Positions 1 through 9,791 of a stretch of DNA of 47,990 bases are shown here, one piece after another. The notes under the pieces were generated by a model. The model saw only the letters and a program-made list of their open reading frames with translations, made no database searches and had not been told where the DNA came from. This stretch comes from Bacteroidales bacterium (lineage in GTDB: Bacteria > Bacteroidota > Bacteroidia > Bacteroidales > Muribaculaceae): positions 1-47,990 of the forward strand of contig SFEA01000031.1 in NCBI GenBank assembly GCA_004557385.1, written 5' to 3'. The position numbers and the translations under genes were made by a program. Every line of letters begins with the position of its first letter. Within the stretch, counting starts at the first letter, position 1.

Positions 1-240
1 TGCGGCTCTAAGCCATTGAAGCTGCCCATTGCCTGACTACACGATGCCTTTGCTGCACAGTCAACAGGCAGTTTTAATCAAACAATCTTCATATTTAGTT
101 TCAAAGCATAATGTGCCGTGATGGCTCAAGTGAGATTTAGTTTCATTAATTAATATACAGGACATTAGCTTTGCCCGTCTCGGTTAGCAAGGGCATGTGC
201 TAAAGGAATACGTGTTTTATATTGACTTTTATTTTGGTTG

Positions 241-280
241 ATGTGCCTCCAGCAGCGATGCCCGAGGCACATGTTTTTTT
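241..280 (+). terminator. Rho-independent terminator
   Basis: A perfect 9-bp stem, ATGTGCCTC (241-249) with GAGGCACAT (264-272), is followed by a G and seven Ts (274-280). The T-tract lies on the plus strand, so it would terminate a transcript entering from the left of the window. Confidence 0.75.
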
Positions 281-362
281 CGCCCGAGCCTACTGCACCC
301 AAATCAGGGGGCTTTTTGCAATTATTAATATAAATAATTCACATCCTTAGCTCATTATGCAC

Positions 363-370
363 TATTTTTG
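363..370 (+). promoter_or_regulatory. Putative -7 box for the DUF4294 gene
   Basis: TATTTTTG fits the Bacteroidota -7 consensus TAnnTTTG and lies about 54 bases before the chosen start at 424. I see no matching -33 TTG at the usual spacing, so this is a tentative call. Confidence 0.35.
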
Positions 371-423
371 CCCAGCAATAGGTATAAACGGCTTGCTGCT
401 GTGAGATGATATATACTGAAATT

Positions 424-1098
424 ATGACGAAACGGCTCATCATATTGTTTTCGATGGCGTGCATAGCTTGTGCATGCGCTCTTGCCTCGCCCGTGCCCAA
501 ACACGACCAGGTGGACAATCCTATGGACAATCTGCCTGCCGTCGACGAGGTGCCTTCGGCGTTGCAAAAGGTGTTTGCCGGCTACTATCACTTTCGCGAG
601 GAGGTGACGGGCGACACCGTGATGATGCTCGTTTTCAACCCGATAATCGTTTTTCCGCCCGAGCGTTTCAAAAACAAAAAAGAGGAGCAGTTCTATTGGA
701 AAACCGTGCGCGACGTGAAGAAAACGCTGCCTTACGCCAAACTCATATGCAGCACGCTGCTCGAAACCTACGAATACCTCGAAACATTCCCCACAAAAAA
801 GGAAAAAGAGGAATACCTGAAGCAATTCGAAAAAGAAATCTTCCGCCAATACAAACCGGTGATGAAGAAGATGACGCGCAGCCAAGGCAAGATGCTGTGC
901 AAACTCATTAACCGCGAAACCAACCAGACGTCGTATAGCATCGTCAAGGCGTTTCTCGGCTCGTTCCGTGCAGGCTTCTGGCAGACCTTTGGCCGATTCT
1001 TCGGCGTGAACATGAAAAACCCTTATCGCCCCGAGCAGGACAAAACCGACGCCATGATTGAGCGCATTTGCGTGCGCATCGAGCAAGGCTCCTTGTGA
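424..1098 (+). CDS. DUF4294 family exported protein
   Basis: This 224-residue protein has a hydrophobic N-terminal signal (residues 1-21, basic start then an Ala/Cys-rich core), so it should reach the periplasm or membrane. The body matches what I know of DUF4294, a Bacteroidota family of about 200 residues with no assigned function: a central Lys/Glu-rich helical part, the stretch MTRSQGKMLCKLINRE, then QTSYSIVKAFLGSFRA and a final FG/KNPY segment. An in-frame ATG at 406 would add six residues before the signal; I prefer 424 because a basic pair then sits directly before the hydrophobic core. It stands alone, with a -7 box at 363-370 and its own spacing to the next gene. Family assignment is from memory of its motifs; function unknown. 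Confidence 0.8.
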   Translation: MTKRLIILFSMACIACACALASPVPKHDQVDNPMDNLPAVDEVPSALQKVFAGYYHFREEVTGDTVMMLVFNPIIVFPPERFKNKKEEQFYWKTVRDVKKTLPYAKLICSTLLETYEYLETFPTKKEKEEYLKQFEKEIFRQYKPVMKKMTRSQGKMLCKLINRETNQTSYSIVKAFLGSFRAGFWQTFGRFFGVNMKNPYRPEQDKTDAMIERICVRIEQGSL

Positions 1099-1431
1099 GA
1101 TTGGTCTTGGTTTTTACAAGGTTGACGTGCCCGGATTTTCCACCATCCTGAGCACGCCCCGAGTCGTGCTTCGTTGCTCCACAATTGCCGCACCTCCATA
1201 GGTTATTGCATAAACGTCGCCGCTCGTTTAAAACCAAAATAACTGACCATCAAAATTCATTATATTCTATAAATCAGGCGTTTTTGTGAGGAATTATTAC
1301 TATCTTTGCACTTGATTTCAATATAAGACTTGTTTTAGGTTTGTATAAACATTCAATCAAAGCATGTTCGGTTAAGGAAATAATACTTTAATTCAATAAT
1401 TAGTTTTAATTCTAACAAATTTCAAACTTTT
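1099..1431. other. Intergenic region and leader of the S8 protease
   Basis: No gene seen. The right part carries the -7 box at 1301-1308 and a leader of about 115 bases that is very A/T-rich before the start codon. TTGATT (1312-1317) can pair with AATCAA (1355-1360) close to the predicted 5' end. No clear terminator follows the DUF4294 gene. Confidence 0.5.
1301..1308 (+). promoter_or_regulatory. -7 box of the S8 protease gene
   Basis: TATCTTTG followed by CA is an exact match to the Bacteroidota -7 element TAnnTTTG. A TTTTTG run lies at 1281-1286, closer than the usual 19-21 base spacing for the -33 element. The predicted transcript start is near 1315. Confidence 0.55.
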
Positions 1432-4400
1432 ATGCAAAAAACAATCAAAACATTGATTTTCATTGCCATTGCTATGGTGATGAGTGTTTTTGCACAAGCT
1501 GAAACTTTGAGCCCGCAGAAGGGCGTTGTGCGTATTAAACTGCAAAGCGAGGTGGCAACGCAAGTTGGCACTCGCGAAGTGAAAGCGCTTAACGGCCGAC
1601 TGTCAACCGGTGTTCGCACGCTCGACGCTGTGAACCGTAGGGTCAAAGCAGTGAGAATGCGTAGAGTGTTCCCTTACTCGGAAAAGTTTGAGTCGAAAAT
1701 GGCAGCCTACGGCCTCGACCGTTGGTATGAAGTTACATTCGACGAAACAATGAACCCCGAGGAGGTAAGAACGATGTATTCTCAAGCAGCAGGTGTGCAA
1801 AAGGCAACATGCAAGGTGCCTATGACTCTTAGAGAGAACAGCACATTCCGCAGAGTGGAAAGCACGTCGGTTGAACGCGACGCAACACTGCCGTTCAACG
1901 ACCCGCGTCTGTCAAGCCAGTGGCACTACAACAACACAGGTGCCGTTTCGGGCAGCCGTGCCGGTGCCGACATCAACTTGTTTGAGGCGTGGAAAACCAC
2001 TACCGGCAAGAAAAACGTGATTGTGGCAATCATCGATGGTGGTATCGACTACACTCACGAAGACCTCGCCGCTAATGTGCTCATCAACGAAGCAGAGCTT
2101 AACGGTACGCCGGGCGTTGACGACGACGGCAACGGCTATGTCGACGACGTTTACGGATGGAACTTCTGCACCAACGGCAATGACGTGTATCCACACGACC
2201 ACGGAACACACGTGGCAGGCACTGTGGCTGCTGTGAACAACAACGGCAAGGGTGTGTGTGGTGTTGCCGGTGGCGACGGCACTCCGGGCAGCGGCGTGAG
2301 CCTGCTTTCGGCGCAAGTGTTCGACTCTCGCTCCGGTTCTGGTCAAGGCGACTTTGCCGCAGCAATTGTGTATGCAGCTAATCGCGGCGCATCAATAGCC
2401 AACTGTTCGTGGGGTTGGGCTCTCGATGGATACTATGAGCAAGACGTGCTCGACGCCATCGACTATTTTGTTGGCACAAAAGCCGACGTTGAAGGCGACG
2501 ACATCAACAAGGCTCAACGCAACCTTGCTGGTGGCGTGATGTTCTTTGCCACCGGTAACGATGGCGTTACTGGCAATTTCTATCCCGCATGCTATCCTTC
2601 AGTGGTGGCTGTAGGCTCAATGACCAACGACTACACCATAGCACCTTACTCCAACTATGGCGAATGGGTAGACATTGTGGCTCCGGGTGGATTGGTTACC
2701 TATGGCAGCGCCGGCGGTGTGCTCAGCACTCTCCCGGGCGACAGCTACGGCTTTAACGAGGGTACGTCGATGGCAACGCCCCACGTCACAGGCGTGGCAG
2801 CATTGTTGGTTTCGCAGTACGGCAACAGCGATATGTCGGCTGAAACCATACGCCAACAGATTCTCACCTCGGTTAACGACATATATGAGTATAACAGCGG
2901 CGTTGTGGGCATGCACGGCGTAGGATACATCGATGCAGCAAAGGCTCTGCAAATGAATCCTGATGGCGAAGCCCCCGAGGCAATCACCTCGTTCAGCGCA
3001 CTGCCTGCACAGGACAACATCACCATCGAATGGGTTATTCCTAACTCGTCGACGGGCAATGTTAACCACCATGTGCTCTACTACAGCACGCAACCATTCA
3101 CCGCTGAGAGCGACCTCTCAACAGTGAATAGCGTGGTTATCGACACCAAGTTCCTTAGCTCGGGCGACACTCATCGTTACGAACTCAGCGGACTGAAGTC
3201 GCTCACCACCTATTATCTCGCCATCAAGGGCGTTGACCGCTGGGGTAATGCATCGGCACTCTCGCCGGTTATCTCAGCCACCACCAACGCTGGTCCGAAA
3301 ATGACTGTCAGCAAAACATCGTTGACAATGACCATCGATGCTGCTTCGTCGCTCACCGGTGCTGCAGCATTCAGCATTGGCAACGCCGATGAGGGTCTGC
3401 TTAAATGGAAAGGCAAGATAGCCACCAAGCAGTACACTGCCGCTACCAAGGCAATTGCTGGCAGCAGTGTCATTCCGGGCGTGGTTGGCAAGCTTCAGAG
3501 CCGCATTGGCGCCACACTTTATGCCAACACTTCGGAGAAGTTCAACACTGCCGACTATCAGGCATCAGATTATCCAAAGTCGTTCAGATACTACTCTGAA
3601 TACTGGGCAAGCATAGGTGAAGAAGATAAGTCGCTTCCTAACTCGCAGGCTCAATACTTCATGGTTGATGCCGATGTTTATCCCGATGGATTCAACCTCA
3701 CCAACGTGGAGATTTTCTCGACCTACGGCAAGAATCCTGTAGTGCAAATCTACAAGGGTGGAGGTGCTCTCACACCAGCCAATATGCTCCAAGAAATCAA
3801 ACCATCTTATTTCTATTCGGGCATACAAGTGCAACTCACCGATCAAATCCACTTTGCACCGGGCGAATCGTTCTGGGTAGTGGTGCACTTCCCTGCTGAG
3901 AGCAACACAAGCGGTTATCAGCTTGGTCTTGGCAAAGCCAACGAGGCATGGGCTGGCTACAGCTATATGAGTTGCGACGGCGGTGCAACATGGACTCCAC
4001 TCAAAGAGGCTCTCAAAGGCAGCCCTTATGAGTCGCTCGGCGACAATGTTTCGTGGACCATCTCGGCAATCAGCAAAAACCCGGCTTGGGACAAGGTGTT
4101 CTCACTCAACCCTGCTGAAGGCACAGTGAAGCAAAACGAAACCCAAAATGTGGAAGTTGTGAACGACGGTCAGAAACTTGTTAACGGTACATACAAGTTC
4201 AACGTATCGTTCACCACCAACGAGAGCGAGAAAAACAGCATTGTGATACCTGTCACCGTCACCGTTAAGAACAATCTGCCGGAAATGACACCCGCCAAGA
4301 TAGTGAACTTCAATTCGCTGCTCATTGGCGAGAGCAAAACCATTGAAGTGGAAGTGTTCAACGAGGGCTACGGAGTGTTTACAGGCAACTCCGGCTATCT

Positions 4401-7400
4401 GCAATCAAGCAGCTGGAGCGTAAGCAACAGCGCCTTCACGCTCAAGAATGTGCCCACCTATGGTTTCCCGGCTCGCAGTTCTTCAAAATTCAACATTGTT
4501 TATACTCCGCAGGAAGCCGGCACCCACAGCGGCGTTATCACATTCAAGAGCGCAACAGGTGTTGAATTCAAGGTTGCTGTTCAAGGCGTTGCCATCGACC
4601 CGTCGAAGATTGTTGTTGAACCAAGCACTGTTGAACTTGGCAACCTCGACGTGACTGCCGACGCTACCGAAAGCAAGTTCACCATCAAGAACGAAGGTAA
4701 CTATCCTCTTGAATATGTATTCCCTAAGTTCTCCGACCAAAAAATTGAGGCTGCCGCAGGCAAGGCTTCTCACAAGTTTGGCTACTCAACCCTTACCAAC
4801 CTCAACGGTGCCACCGGTTTTGCTTACGATGGCAACCCCGACCTGCTCAGCGCCACTGAAATCACTTCGACATTCACCGACAATGTGAAGAACTCCAAGG
4901 CTATCAGCTTAGGCTTCGACTTCCCATTCTACGGCAAGACCTACAACGAAGTGTATATCACCAGCTTGGGCGGTTTGGCATTCTCGTTGGGCGAATACAG
5001 CTATTTCCCACCGCTCACGCCAACATCTTCAAGCCTTGATGGTGTGCCTTACATTTCGGCTTACGGTCATCAACTGCAATTCGGTCCTAAATCACACGTC
5101 ACCTATGCTAAGCAAGATGGCAAATTTGTGGTTAGCTTCAAGGATGTGCTTGCAGTGAAATATGATGTTGAGACAACGCCAATTTCATTCCGCGTTATTC
5201 TCTCGGCTAACGGCGACATTGAAATCTTCTATGACGACTATGAACGCACCGAGATTGGTTATGACGATTGGGGCGAAGAAACCGAAATCGACCGTCTCTT
5301 CCAAGGCGGTTCTACGCTGTTCTGCGGCATCAAGGACGAGAACAACGCCGATGCTCTTGTGGTTACCTCGGCTGACATTGCCGACTTTTGGGGTTCAAGC
5401 GACGACCCTCAAGGTTATGTCTACAAGCAATTCACCACTCAGTCGTCAGTTAAGTTTGAGGCTCCGGCTCCTTACTTCGTGAAGAACATCACGCCTGCCT
5501 ACGGCATCGTTACTCCGGGCGAAAGTGTTGAGTTGACAGCCTCAATAAAGGCCGACGACACCATGAACGCCGGTGCTACATTCAATCGATTGGCTATTGA
5601 AACCAACGACCCGAATAACTCTACTGCTTACGTCACCTTCAACGCCAACATTGTGGGCGAATCGTTGGTGGCTAAAGCTCAGTTGCAAGATGAAGAGGTT
5701 GACTTTGGCAAGGTGTTCCGCACATCGGTTGCCAAGATGCCTGTAACCGTGAAGAACGTGGGTAAAGACGACTTCACCATCAACAGCGTTTCGTTTGAGA
5801 ACGGCAAATTCACCACTGACCAGGAATTGCCTGTTACCGTGAAGGCTGGCTCGTCGAAAGACGTGATTGTTACTCTGCCAACTGAAGTAGAAGGCGCTGT
5901 TAGCGACGTTATCACCGTCAGCACTTCGGCAGGCGACCTCACCGCCACTCTCACTGGCGAAGTGATTGGCTGCCCTGCAATTCAACTTGGCTTCACCGAA
6001 GTGAACGAAACCGTTGAAAGCGGCGCTGACCTTGCCAAGGAACTCACTATCACCAACAACGGTAGCGAGCCGCTCACCTATTCAATCGTTCCGGGCGACT
6101 TCACCAGCGTTTACGACCCGAGCATGGTTAATGCCAAGGTTTCTTACCTCTACAGTGCTTCGGTTGACGATAATAACGTGAAATACGAATGGGTTGACAT
6201 TGAAAACGGAATTGGCGATCGTAACGGCTTCTCATACTACAACACTCACGACTATCTTGAAGTGAACCTGCCGTTTGCATTCCCATTCTATGGCAAGGAA
6301 TACACCACAATGTATATCTACAACACTGGCTTCGTTTCGTTCACCGAACGCAACGACGACAAGATTTGGCCGGAACCGCCAGCCGACTTCCCAACAGGCT
6401 CGGTTTACACCAACATCCTTGCTCCTTACTGGGGTCTGCACACTATGGACACCAACGCCACCGCCGGCACCTACCACTACATCACCGAAGACCAAGCAGT
6501 AATCTCGTGGATGGAATACGGCAACTCAATGAACTTGGGTGTTTGCTTCCAGCTCATCATGAAGAAAGACGGCTCGTTTAAGTTCCAATACAAAGGCAAG
6601 GACCAGAACTCAATCATCTATTCTACCTTTGGTTTGGCAGGTGCTTGCAACGAGGGCGGCAGCGAATACTTTGTGATACCTGACCGCTACATCCAATTCG
6701 GCAACGCCGTGCAATTTAGCCCGGTTGCCGAAGCAACCATCGAGCCTTCGCAGAGCAAGAGTGTAACCCTGAACATCGACACCCACAAGATGGCAGGCAA
6801 CTACACCGACGCTGTGACCGTGAACACCAACGTGCCCGGCAGCGAAACCGTAACTGTGCCTGTTGCGCTCACCGTCACAGGTGCCGCAGTGCCGGTGTTC
6901 CCATCCGACATCACCATTGAGCACGTGGCTGGATACCAGGAACAAGTGACCGAAACTTCTGGTCCTGGCGTTATGTACGCGGGTGCTCCTTACGAAATTC
7001 CATTCAGCATCGAGAACACCGGTACGGCTGTCATGACCGTGCTCGACATTGCCTACGAAAGTCCTACTGACGATCTGGATAGTCCGTTGTTCAACCTCAT
7101 GGCTCAACTTGAGGTTGCAGACTGGATCTCGGGTGAAAAGACACTTCAGTGGACAATGTACGAAAACTATCGTGGCATGCCTATTGAGGTGACTCCCGAC
7201 AAACCGCTGCTCATGACTATGCCAATGTCGTGGGATTGCTATGCAACTATTGGCGAGTATTCAATCCCTGTTACCGTCACCTATACCCTCGACGGTGTGG
7301 AAGAACTCACCAAGTCGTTCACTCTGAAGTTTAATGTAACCGACGTGCCTGAAATGTGGCTTGACCGCAACGACATCAGCGTGGAAAATGCTGAACCAAC

Positions 7401-9240
7401 CTACAAAGGCACCGAAACTCTCGTAATCTCTAACAAGGGCAATTACAAACTCACCTACAGCCTGCGTCTCGACCCAACCGGAGAAGGCGAGCAAATCAGC
7501 GAGGGCGAAGGCGGTGGCGTTGCTCCACTTTCAGCCAAAGCAACTCTTACGCAAGAGCAATTGGCTCAGCTGCAGGGCAACATCAACACCGAGGTTAAGC
7601 CGTTCTCAACTCCAAGAGATGTTCTCGATGCTCCTGTGAATTTTGAGTACAACAACATCCTTTTCCATCCGTCTACTGATAATTTGACGTATGGTTACGG
7701 TGCAGGAAACACCTACGCTAAATATGTTGCTGCAACTCACTTCGTGGCTCCGGAAGGCGGATTCAACATCTCGCACATCTATCTTGCTGCAACACTCACA
7801 AACAACGACGGCTCAAGCGTTAGCAATGTCGACATCAACGTTGAGATTGTGGCAGGTAGCGACTACGAAAACGGCAACGTCATTGGCAAGGGCACATTCC
7901 ACTTTGGCGCTCCTATTACAGCACAAGGCCTCGTCGTTCCGCTCGACCGTGCCGTTTATCTCAACGAGGGTCAAGAATTCTATGTGAGAGTTCATTACCC
8001 GGTAGGCGTTCAATACCCGGCTTACCTTGTTTATAAAGAAGAGCCTGTGATTGACAACCGCTATATGGGCTTTGTTGAGGGCTACGGTTGGTTCGATGTG
8101 GCAGCAATGTTCAAGAACCAATATGGCTCGTTGGGCTACATCCTTTCGTGCTTGGAAACTGTTCCGGGCTCGCCATGGGTGAAGATGCTCAACACCGAGA
8201 CAACTGGCGAAATAGCACCATCCGAGAGCCTCGATGTGAAGTTTGAACTCAATGCTGCCACCGCACCGCTTGAAGTGGGCAACAAGGCTGTGCTCGTGAT
8301 TAAGAGCAACGACCCGTCGGTACCGGTAGTTAATTTCCCAATTACTCTCGACCGCAACCGCATGCCGGTAATCACAGTGCCTGGCGAAGCTATTGTTGTG
8401 AGCGAAGGCACCAACCCAACAGTGCAAGTCACTGTCACCGAGCCTGAGGCTGACGACTTCACAATAGTGTTCACCGACAACGCCGGCATCTCAAGCATCA
8501 CAAGCATTGATGTTGACGGCGAAGGTTCTTACGAAGACCTTGGCGAAGAAGGCATCAAGGTGAAGGGCGCAAACAAGGCTACACTCAACGTAACCATCAG
8601 CCCTGACTATGAAACCGCAGGCAACTACTCATTCACCGTATTCGCTGCCGATGCTTTCAACCAGGAGGCAAGCGCTACTGTTGAATACACCGTTGAACAC
8701 GCCAACCGCGCTCCTGTGGCAACTGAAATCCCTGATGTGCAGATTGCCGTCGACAACACTTCGAGTGTCATCAACTTTGCCGACTATTTCACCGACCCTG
8801 ATGGCGACGCAATCACCTACACCTTCAGTTGCAGCGAGCAAGGCATTGCAAGCGCTTATGCCAGCGGAAACAACGTGATATTCTATGGCGAAGCCGAAGG
8901 CTCGATTGTCGTAACCGTAACTGCAACCGATGCGTTGGGCGCAAAGACCACCATCACATTCAATGTTGTTGTGAGCGGTTCGTCGGCTCTCGACGACGTG
9001 TCGGTGAACAACAACGTCACCATCTATCCTAACCCGGTAGTTGAGTCGCTCAATGTTCGAAGCAATGTCACCGGCGAAGCCGTTTACGGCATCTACACCC
9101 TCAATGGTGGCAATGTTTACAGTGCTAATCATCAAGGCGGATTAGTCACCATCAATGTGGCTCATCTTGCCGAGGGCATCTACATCCTGCGAATCACTGC
9201 CGACGGTGAAGTTGCTAATATTCCTTTCATCAAGAAGTAA
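1432..9240 (+). CDS. Giant S8 subtilisin-like protease, type IX secreted
   Basis: A 2,602-residue secreted serine protease. Residues 1-23 are a signal peptide. The S8 domain (about 155-500) carries the full triad: Asp202 in IDGGIDYTHED, His257 in HDHGTHVAGT, Ser446 in GTSMATPHVTG, with oxyanion Asn376 in FFATGND. Residues 24-130 resemble an N-terminal propeptide. After the protease come a fibronectin-III-like domain (about 512-605) and many beta-sandwich modules of the kind seen in Bacteroidota anchor proteins, including ASH-like repeats (near 1055, 1417, 1513 and 1974), two paired FPFYGK.Y modules (near 1160 and 1615), and a cadherin-like domain (2424-2515). The C-terminus (about 2525-2602), with IYPNPVVESLNV and GIYILRI, is a type IX (Por) sorting domain, so the protein should be exported and surface-attached or released. 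Flanked by its own promoter and a strong terminator, it looks monocistronic. Substrate unknown. Confidence 0.95.
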   Translation: MQKTIKTLIFIAIAMVMSVFAQAETLSPQKGVVRIKLQSEVATQVGTREVKALNGRLSTGVRTLDAVNRRVKAVRMRRVFPYSEKFESKMAAYGLDRWYEVTFDETMNPEEVRTMYSQAAGVQKATCKVPMTLRENSTFRRVESTSVERDATLPFNDPRLSSQWHYNNTGAVSGSRAGADINLFEAWKTTTGKKNVIVAIIDGGIDYTHEDLAANVLINEAELNGTPGVDDDGNGYVDDVYGWNFCTNGNDVYPHDHGTHVAGTVAAVNNNGKGVCGVAGGDGTPGSGVSLLSAQVFDSRSGSGQGDFAAAIVYAANRGASIANCSWGWALDGYYEQDVLDAIDYFVGTKADVEGDDINKAQRNLAGGVMFFATGNDGVTGNFYPACYPSVVAVGSMTNDYTIAPYSNYGEWVDIVAPGGLVTYGSAGGVLSTLPGDSYGFNEGTSMATPHVTGVAALLVSQYGNSDMSAETIRQQILTSVNDIYEYNSGVVGMHGVGYIDAAKALQMNPDGEAPEAITSFSALPAQDNITIEWVIPNSSTGNVNHHVLYYSTQPFTAESDLSTVNSVVIDTKFLSSGDTHRYELSGLKSLTTYYLAIKGVDRWGNASALSPVISATTNAGPKMTVSKTSLTMTIDAASSLTGAAAFSIGNADEGLLKWKGKIATKQYTAATKAIAGSSVIPGVVGKLQSRIGATLYANTSEKFNTADYQASDYPKSFRYYSEYWASIGEEDKSLPNSQAQYFMVDADVYPDGFNLTNVEIFSTYGKNPVVQIYKGGGALTPANMLQEIKPSYFYSGIQVQLTDQIHFAPGESFWVVVHFPAESNTSGYQLGLGKANEAWAGYSYMSCDGGATWTPLKEALKGSPYESLGDNVSWTISAISKNPAWDKVFSLNPAEGTVKQNETQNVEVVNDGQKLVNGTYKFNVSFTTNESEKNSIVIPVTVTVKNNLPEMTPAKIVNFNSLLIGESKTIEVEVFNEGYGVFTGNSGYLQSSSWSVSNSAFTLKNVPTYGFPARSSSKFNIVYTPQEAGTHSGVITFKSATGVEFKVAVQGVAIDPSKIVVEPSTVELGNLDVTADATESKFTIKNEGNYPLEYVFPKFSDQKIEAAAGKASHKFGYSTLTNLNGATGFAYDGNPDLLSATEITSTFTDNVKNSKAISLGFDFPFYGKTYNEVYITSLGGLAFSLGEYSYFPPLTPTSSSLDGVPYISAYGHQLQFGPKSHVTYAKQDGKFVVSFKDVLAVKYDVETTPISFRVILSANGDIEIFYDDYERTEIGYDDWGEETEIDRLFQGGSTLFCGIKDENNADALVVTSADIADFWGSSDDPQGYVYKQFTTQSSVKFEAPAPYFVKNITPAYGIVTPGESVELTASIKADDTMNAGATFNRLAIETNDPNNSTAYVTFNANIVGESLVAKAQLQDEEVDFGKVFRTSVAKMPVTVKNVGKDDFTINSVSFENGKFTTDQELPVTVKAGSSKDVIVTLPTEVEGAVSDVITVSTSAGDLTATLTGEVIGCPAIQLGFTEVNETVESGADLAKELTITNNGSEPLTYSIVPGDFTSVYDPSMVNAKVSYLYSASVDDNNVKYEWVDIENGIGDRNGFSYYNTHDYLEVNLPFAFPFYGKEYTTMYIYNTGFVSFTERNDDKIWPEPPADFPTGSVYTNILAPYWGLHTMDTNATAGTYHYITEDQAVISWMEYGNSMNLGVCFQLIMKKDGSFKFQYKGKDQNSIIYSTFGLAGACNEGGSEYFVIPDRYIQFGNAVQFSPVAEATIEPSQSKSVTLNIDTHKMAGNYTDAVTVNTNVPGSETVTVPVALTVTGAAVPVFPSDITIEHVAGYQEQVTETSGPGVMYAGAPYEIPFSIENTGTAVMTVLDIAYESPTDDLDSPLFNLMAQLEVADWISGEKTLQWTMYENYRGMPIEVTPDKPLLMTMPMSWDCYATIGEYSIPVTVTYTLDGVEELTKSFTLKFNVTDVPEMWLDRNDISVENAEPTYKGTETLVISNKGNYKLTYSLRLDPTGEGEQISEGEGGGVAPLSAKATLTQEQLAQLQGNINTEVKPFSTPRDVLDAPVNFEYNNILFHPSTDNLTYGYGAGNTYAKYVAATHFVAPEGGFNISHIYLAATLTNNDGSSVSNVDINVEIVAGSDYENGNVIGKGTFHFGAPITAQGLVVPLDRAVYLNEGQEFYVRVHYPVGVQYPAYLVYKEEPVIDNRYMGFVEGYGWFDVAAMFKNQYGSLGYILSCLETVPGSPWVKMLNTETTGEIAPSESLDVKFELNAATAPLEVGNKAVLVIKSNDPSVPVVNFPITLDRNRMPVITVPGEAIVVSEGTNPTVQVTVTEPEADDFTIVFTDNAGISSITSIDVDGEGSYEDLGEEGIKVKGANKATLNVTISPDYETAGNYSFTVFAADAFNQEASATVEYTVEHANRAPVATEIPDVQIAVDNTSSVINFADYFTDPDGDAITYTFSCSEQGIASAYASGNNVIFYGEAEGSIVVTVTATDALGAKTTITFNVVVSGSSALDDVSVNNNVTIYPNPVVESLNVRSNVTGEAVYGIYTLNGGNVYSANHQGGLVTINVAHLAEGIYILRITADGEVANIPFIKK

Positions 9241-9274
9241 TAGCAACGCCACACCTTAGGATGTGACATAAATT

Positions 9275-9310
9275 AAGGCTACGCCATCACACTGGCGTAG
9301 CCTTTTTTTT
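9275..9310 (+). terminator. Rho-independent terminator of the S8 protease gene
   Basis: A perfect 11-bp stem, AAGGCTACGCC (9275-9285) with GGCGTAGCCTT (9294-9304), and an 8-base loop run into eight Ts (9303-9310), 35 bases after the stop codon. Confidence 0.9.
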
Positions 9311-9357
9311 AACTGTTTTCGTGCGGTTCTGCGCGCTGTGATAGATGCCGAGAGATG

Positions 9358-9577
9358 CACCCCCGTTCTGCGACATCTGCGCAATCTGCGAGAGGATTGA
9401 TAGTTTCTCGCGGAAATCGCAGAAACCGCAGAAGAAAATAATAAAATCTGCTTAATCAAATCAATCTGAGTGATACTACAGGGCAGTCGCAACCCTGGAT
9501 GGGTGATTGGCTCACACAGATTAATTAGATTATAAGGATTTTTAGCGACATCAGCGAGAGAATGCACGCCATAACCA
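9358..9577 (+). repeat. Repeat family A, rearranged copy
   Basis: This contains the CGCAGAAACCGCAG core, followed by the right arm (TTAATCAAATCAATCTGAG, about 9455-9473) and then, about 35 bases later, a left arm (GGCTCACACAGATTAATTAG, about 9509-9528). The arms are in the opposite order to the complete units at 14.6-15.2 kb, as expected if two neighbouring units share a boundary. Confidence 0.75.
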
Positions 9578-9594
9578 GTTGATTGCCAGCGATA

Positions 9595-9742
9595 TTAACC
9601 GCGGAGCGGTTACAGCCTCAATAACCCCATATTGGCGCCGTAGGCGACTATGTGGGGACGGCCGAACGCGCCCCGCCATCCACAACCGCGGCGCGGTTGC
9701 AGATTCAGCAGCGATGGCATTTCGGGCGTATGCGATACGCCC
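9595..9742 (+). repeat. Repeat family B copy plus short hairpin
   Basis: Family B runs from 9595 to about 9705: an AACCGC/GCGGTT hairpin, a stacked hairpin with CCCCATAT and ATGTGGGG-like arms around GCGCCGTAGGCG, then a second AACCGC hairpin followed by GCAGA. A separate small palindrome, GGGCGTATGCGATACGCCC, follows at 9724-9742. No coding potential is supported here. Confidence 0.75.
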
Positions 9743-9791
9743 CTACTGTTTACACATCAGCGCCATCTGCGAGAGAGACATCGCCCGCAGG

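Larger units (their letters stand above)
1..405. other. Left-edge noncoding stretch
   Basis: No reading frame in this stretch looks like a gene; all three plus-strand frames from the window edge stop within 40 bases. It holds a strong terminator-like hairpin (241-280), which would end a plus-strand gene lying outside the window, and a -7 promoter box at 363-370 for the DUF4294 gene. Confidence 0.6.

Noticed and set aside
339..530. Short minus-strand frames over the start of the DUF4294 gene
   Set aside because: No family features and they overlap a signal-peptide-bearing gene.
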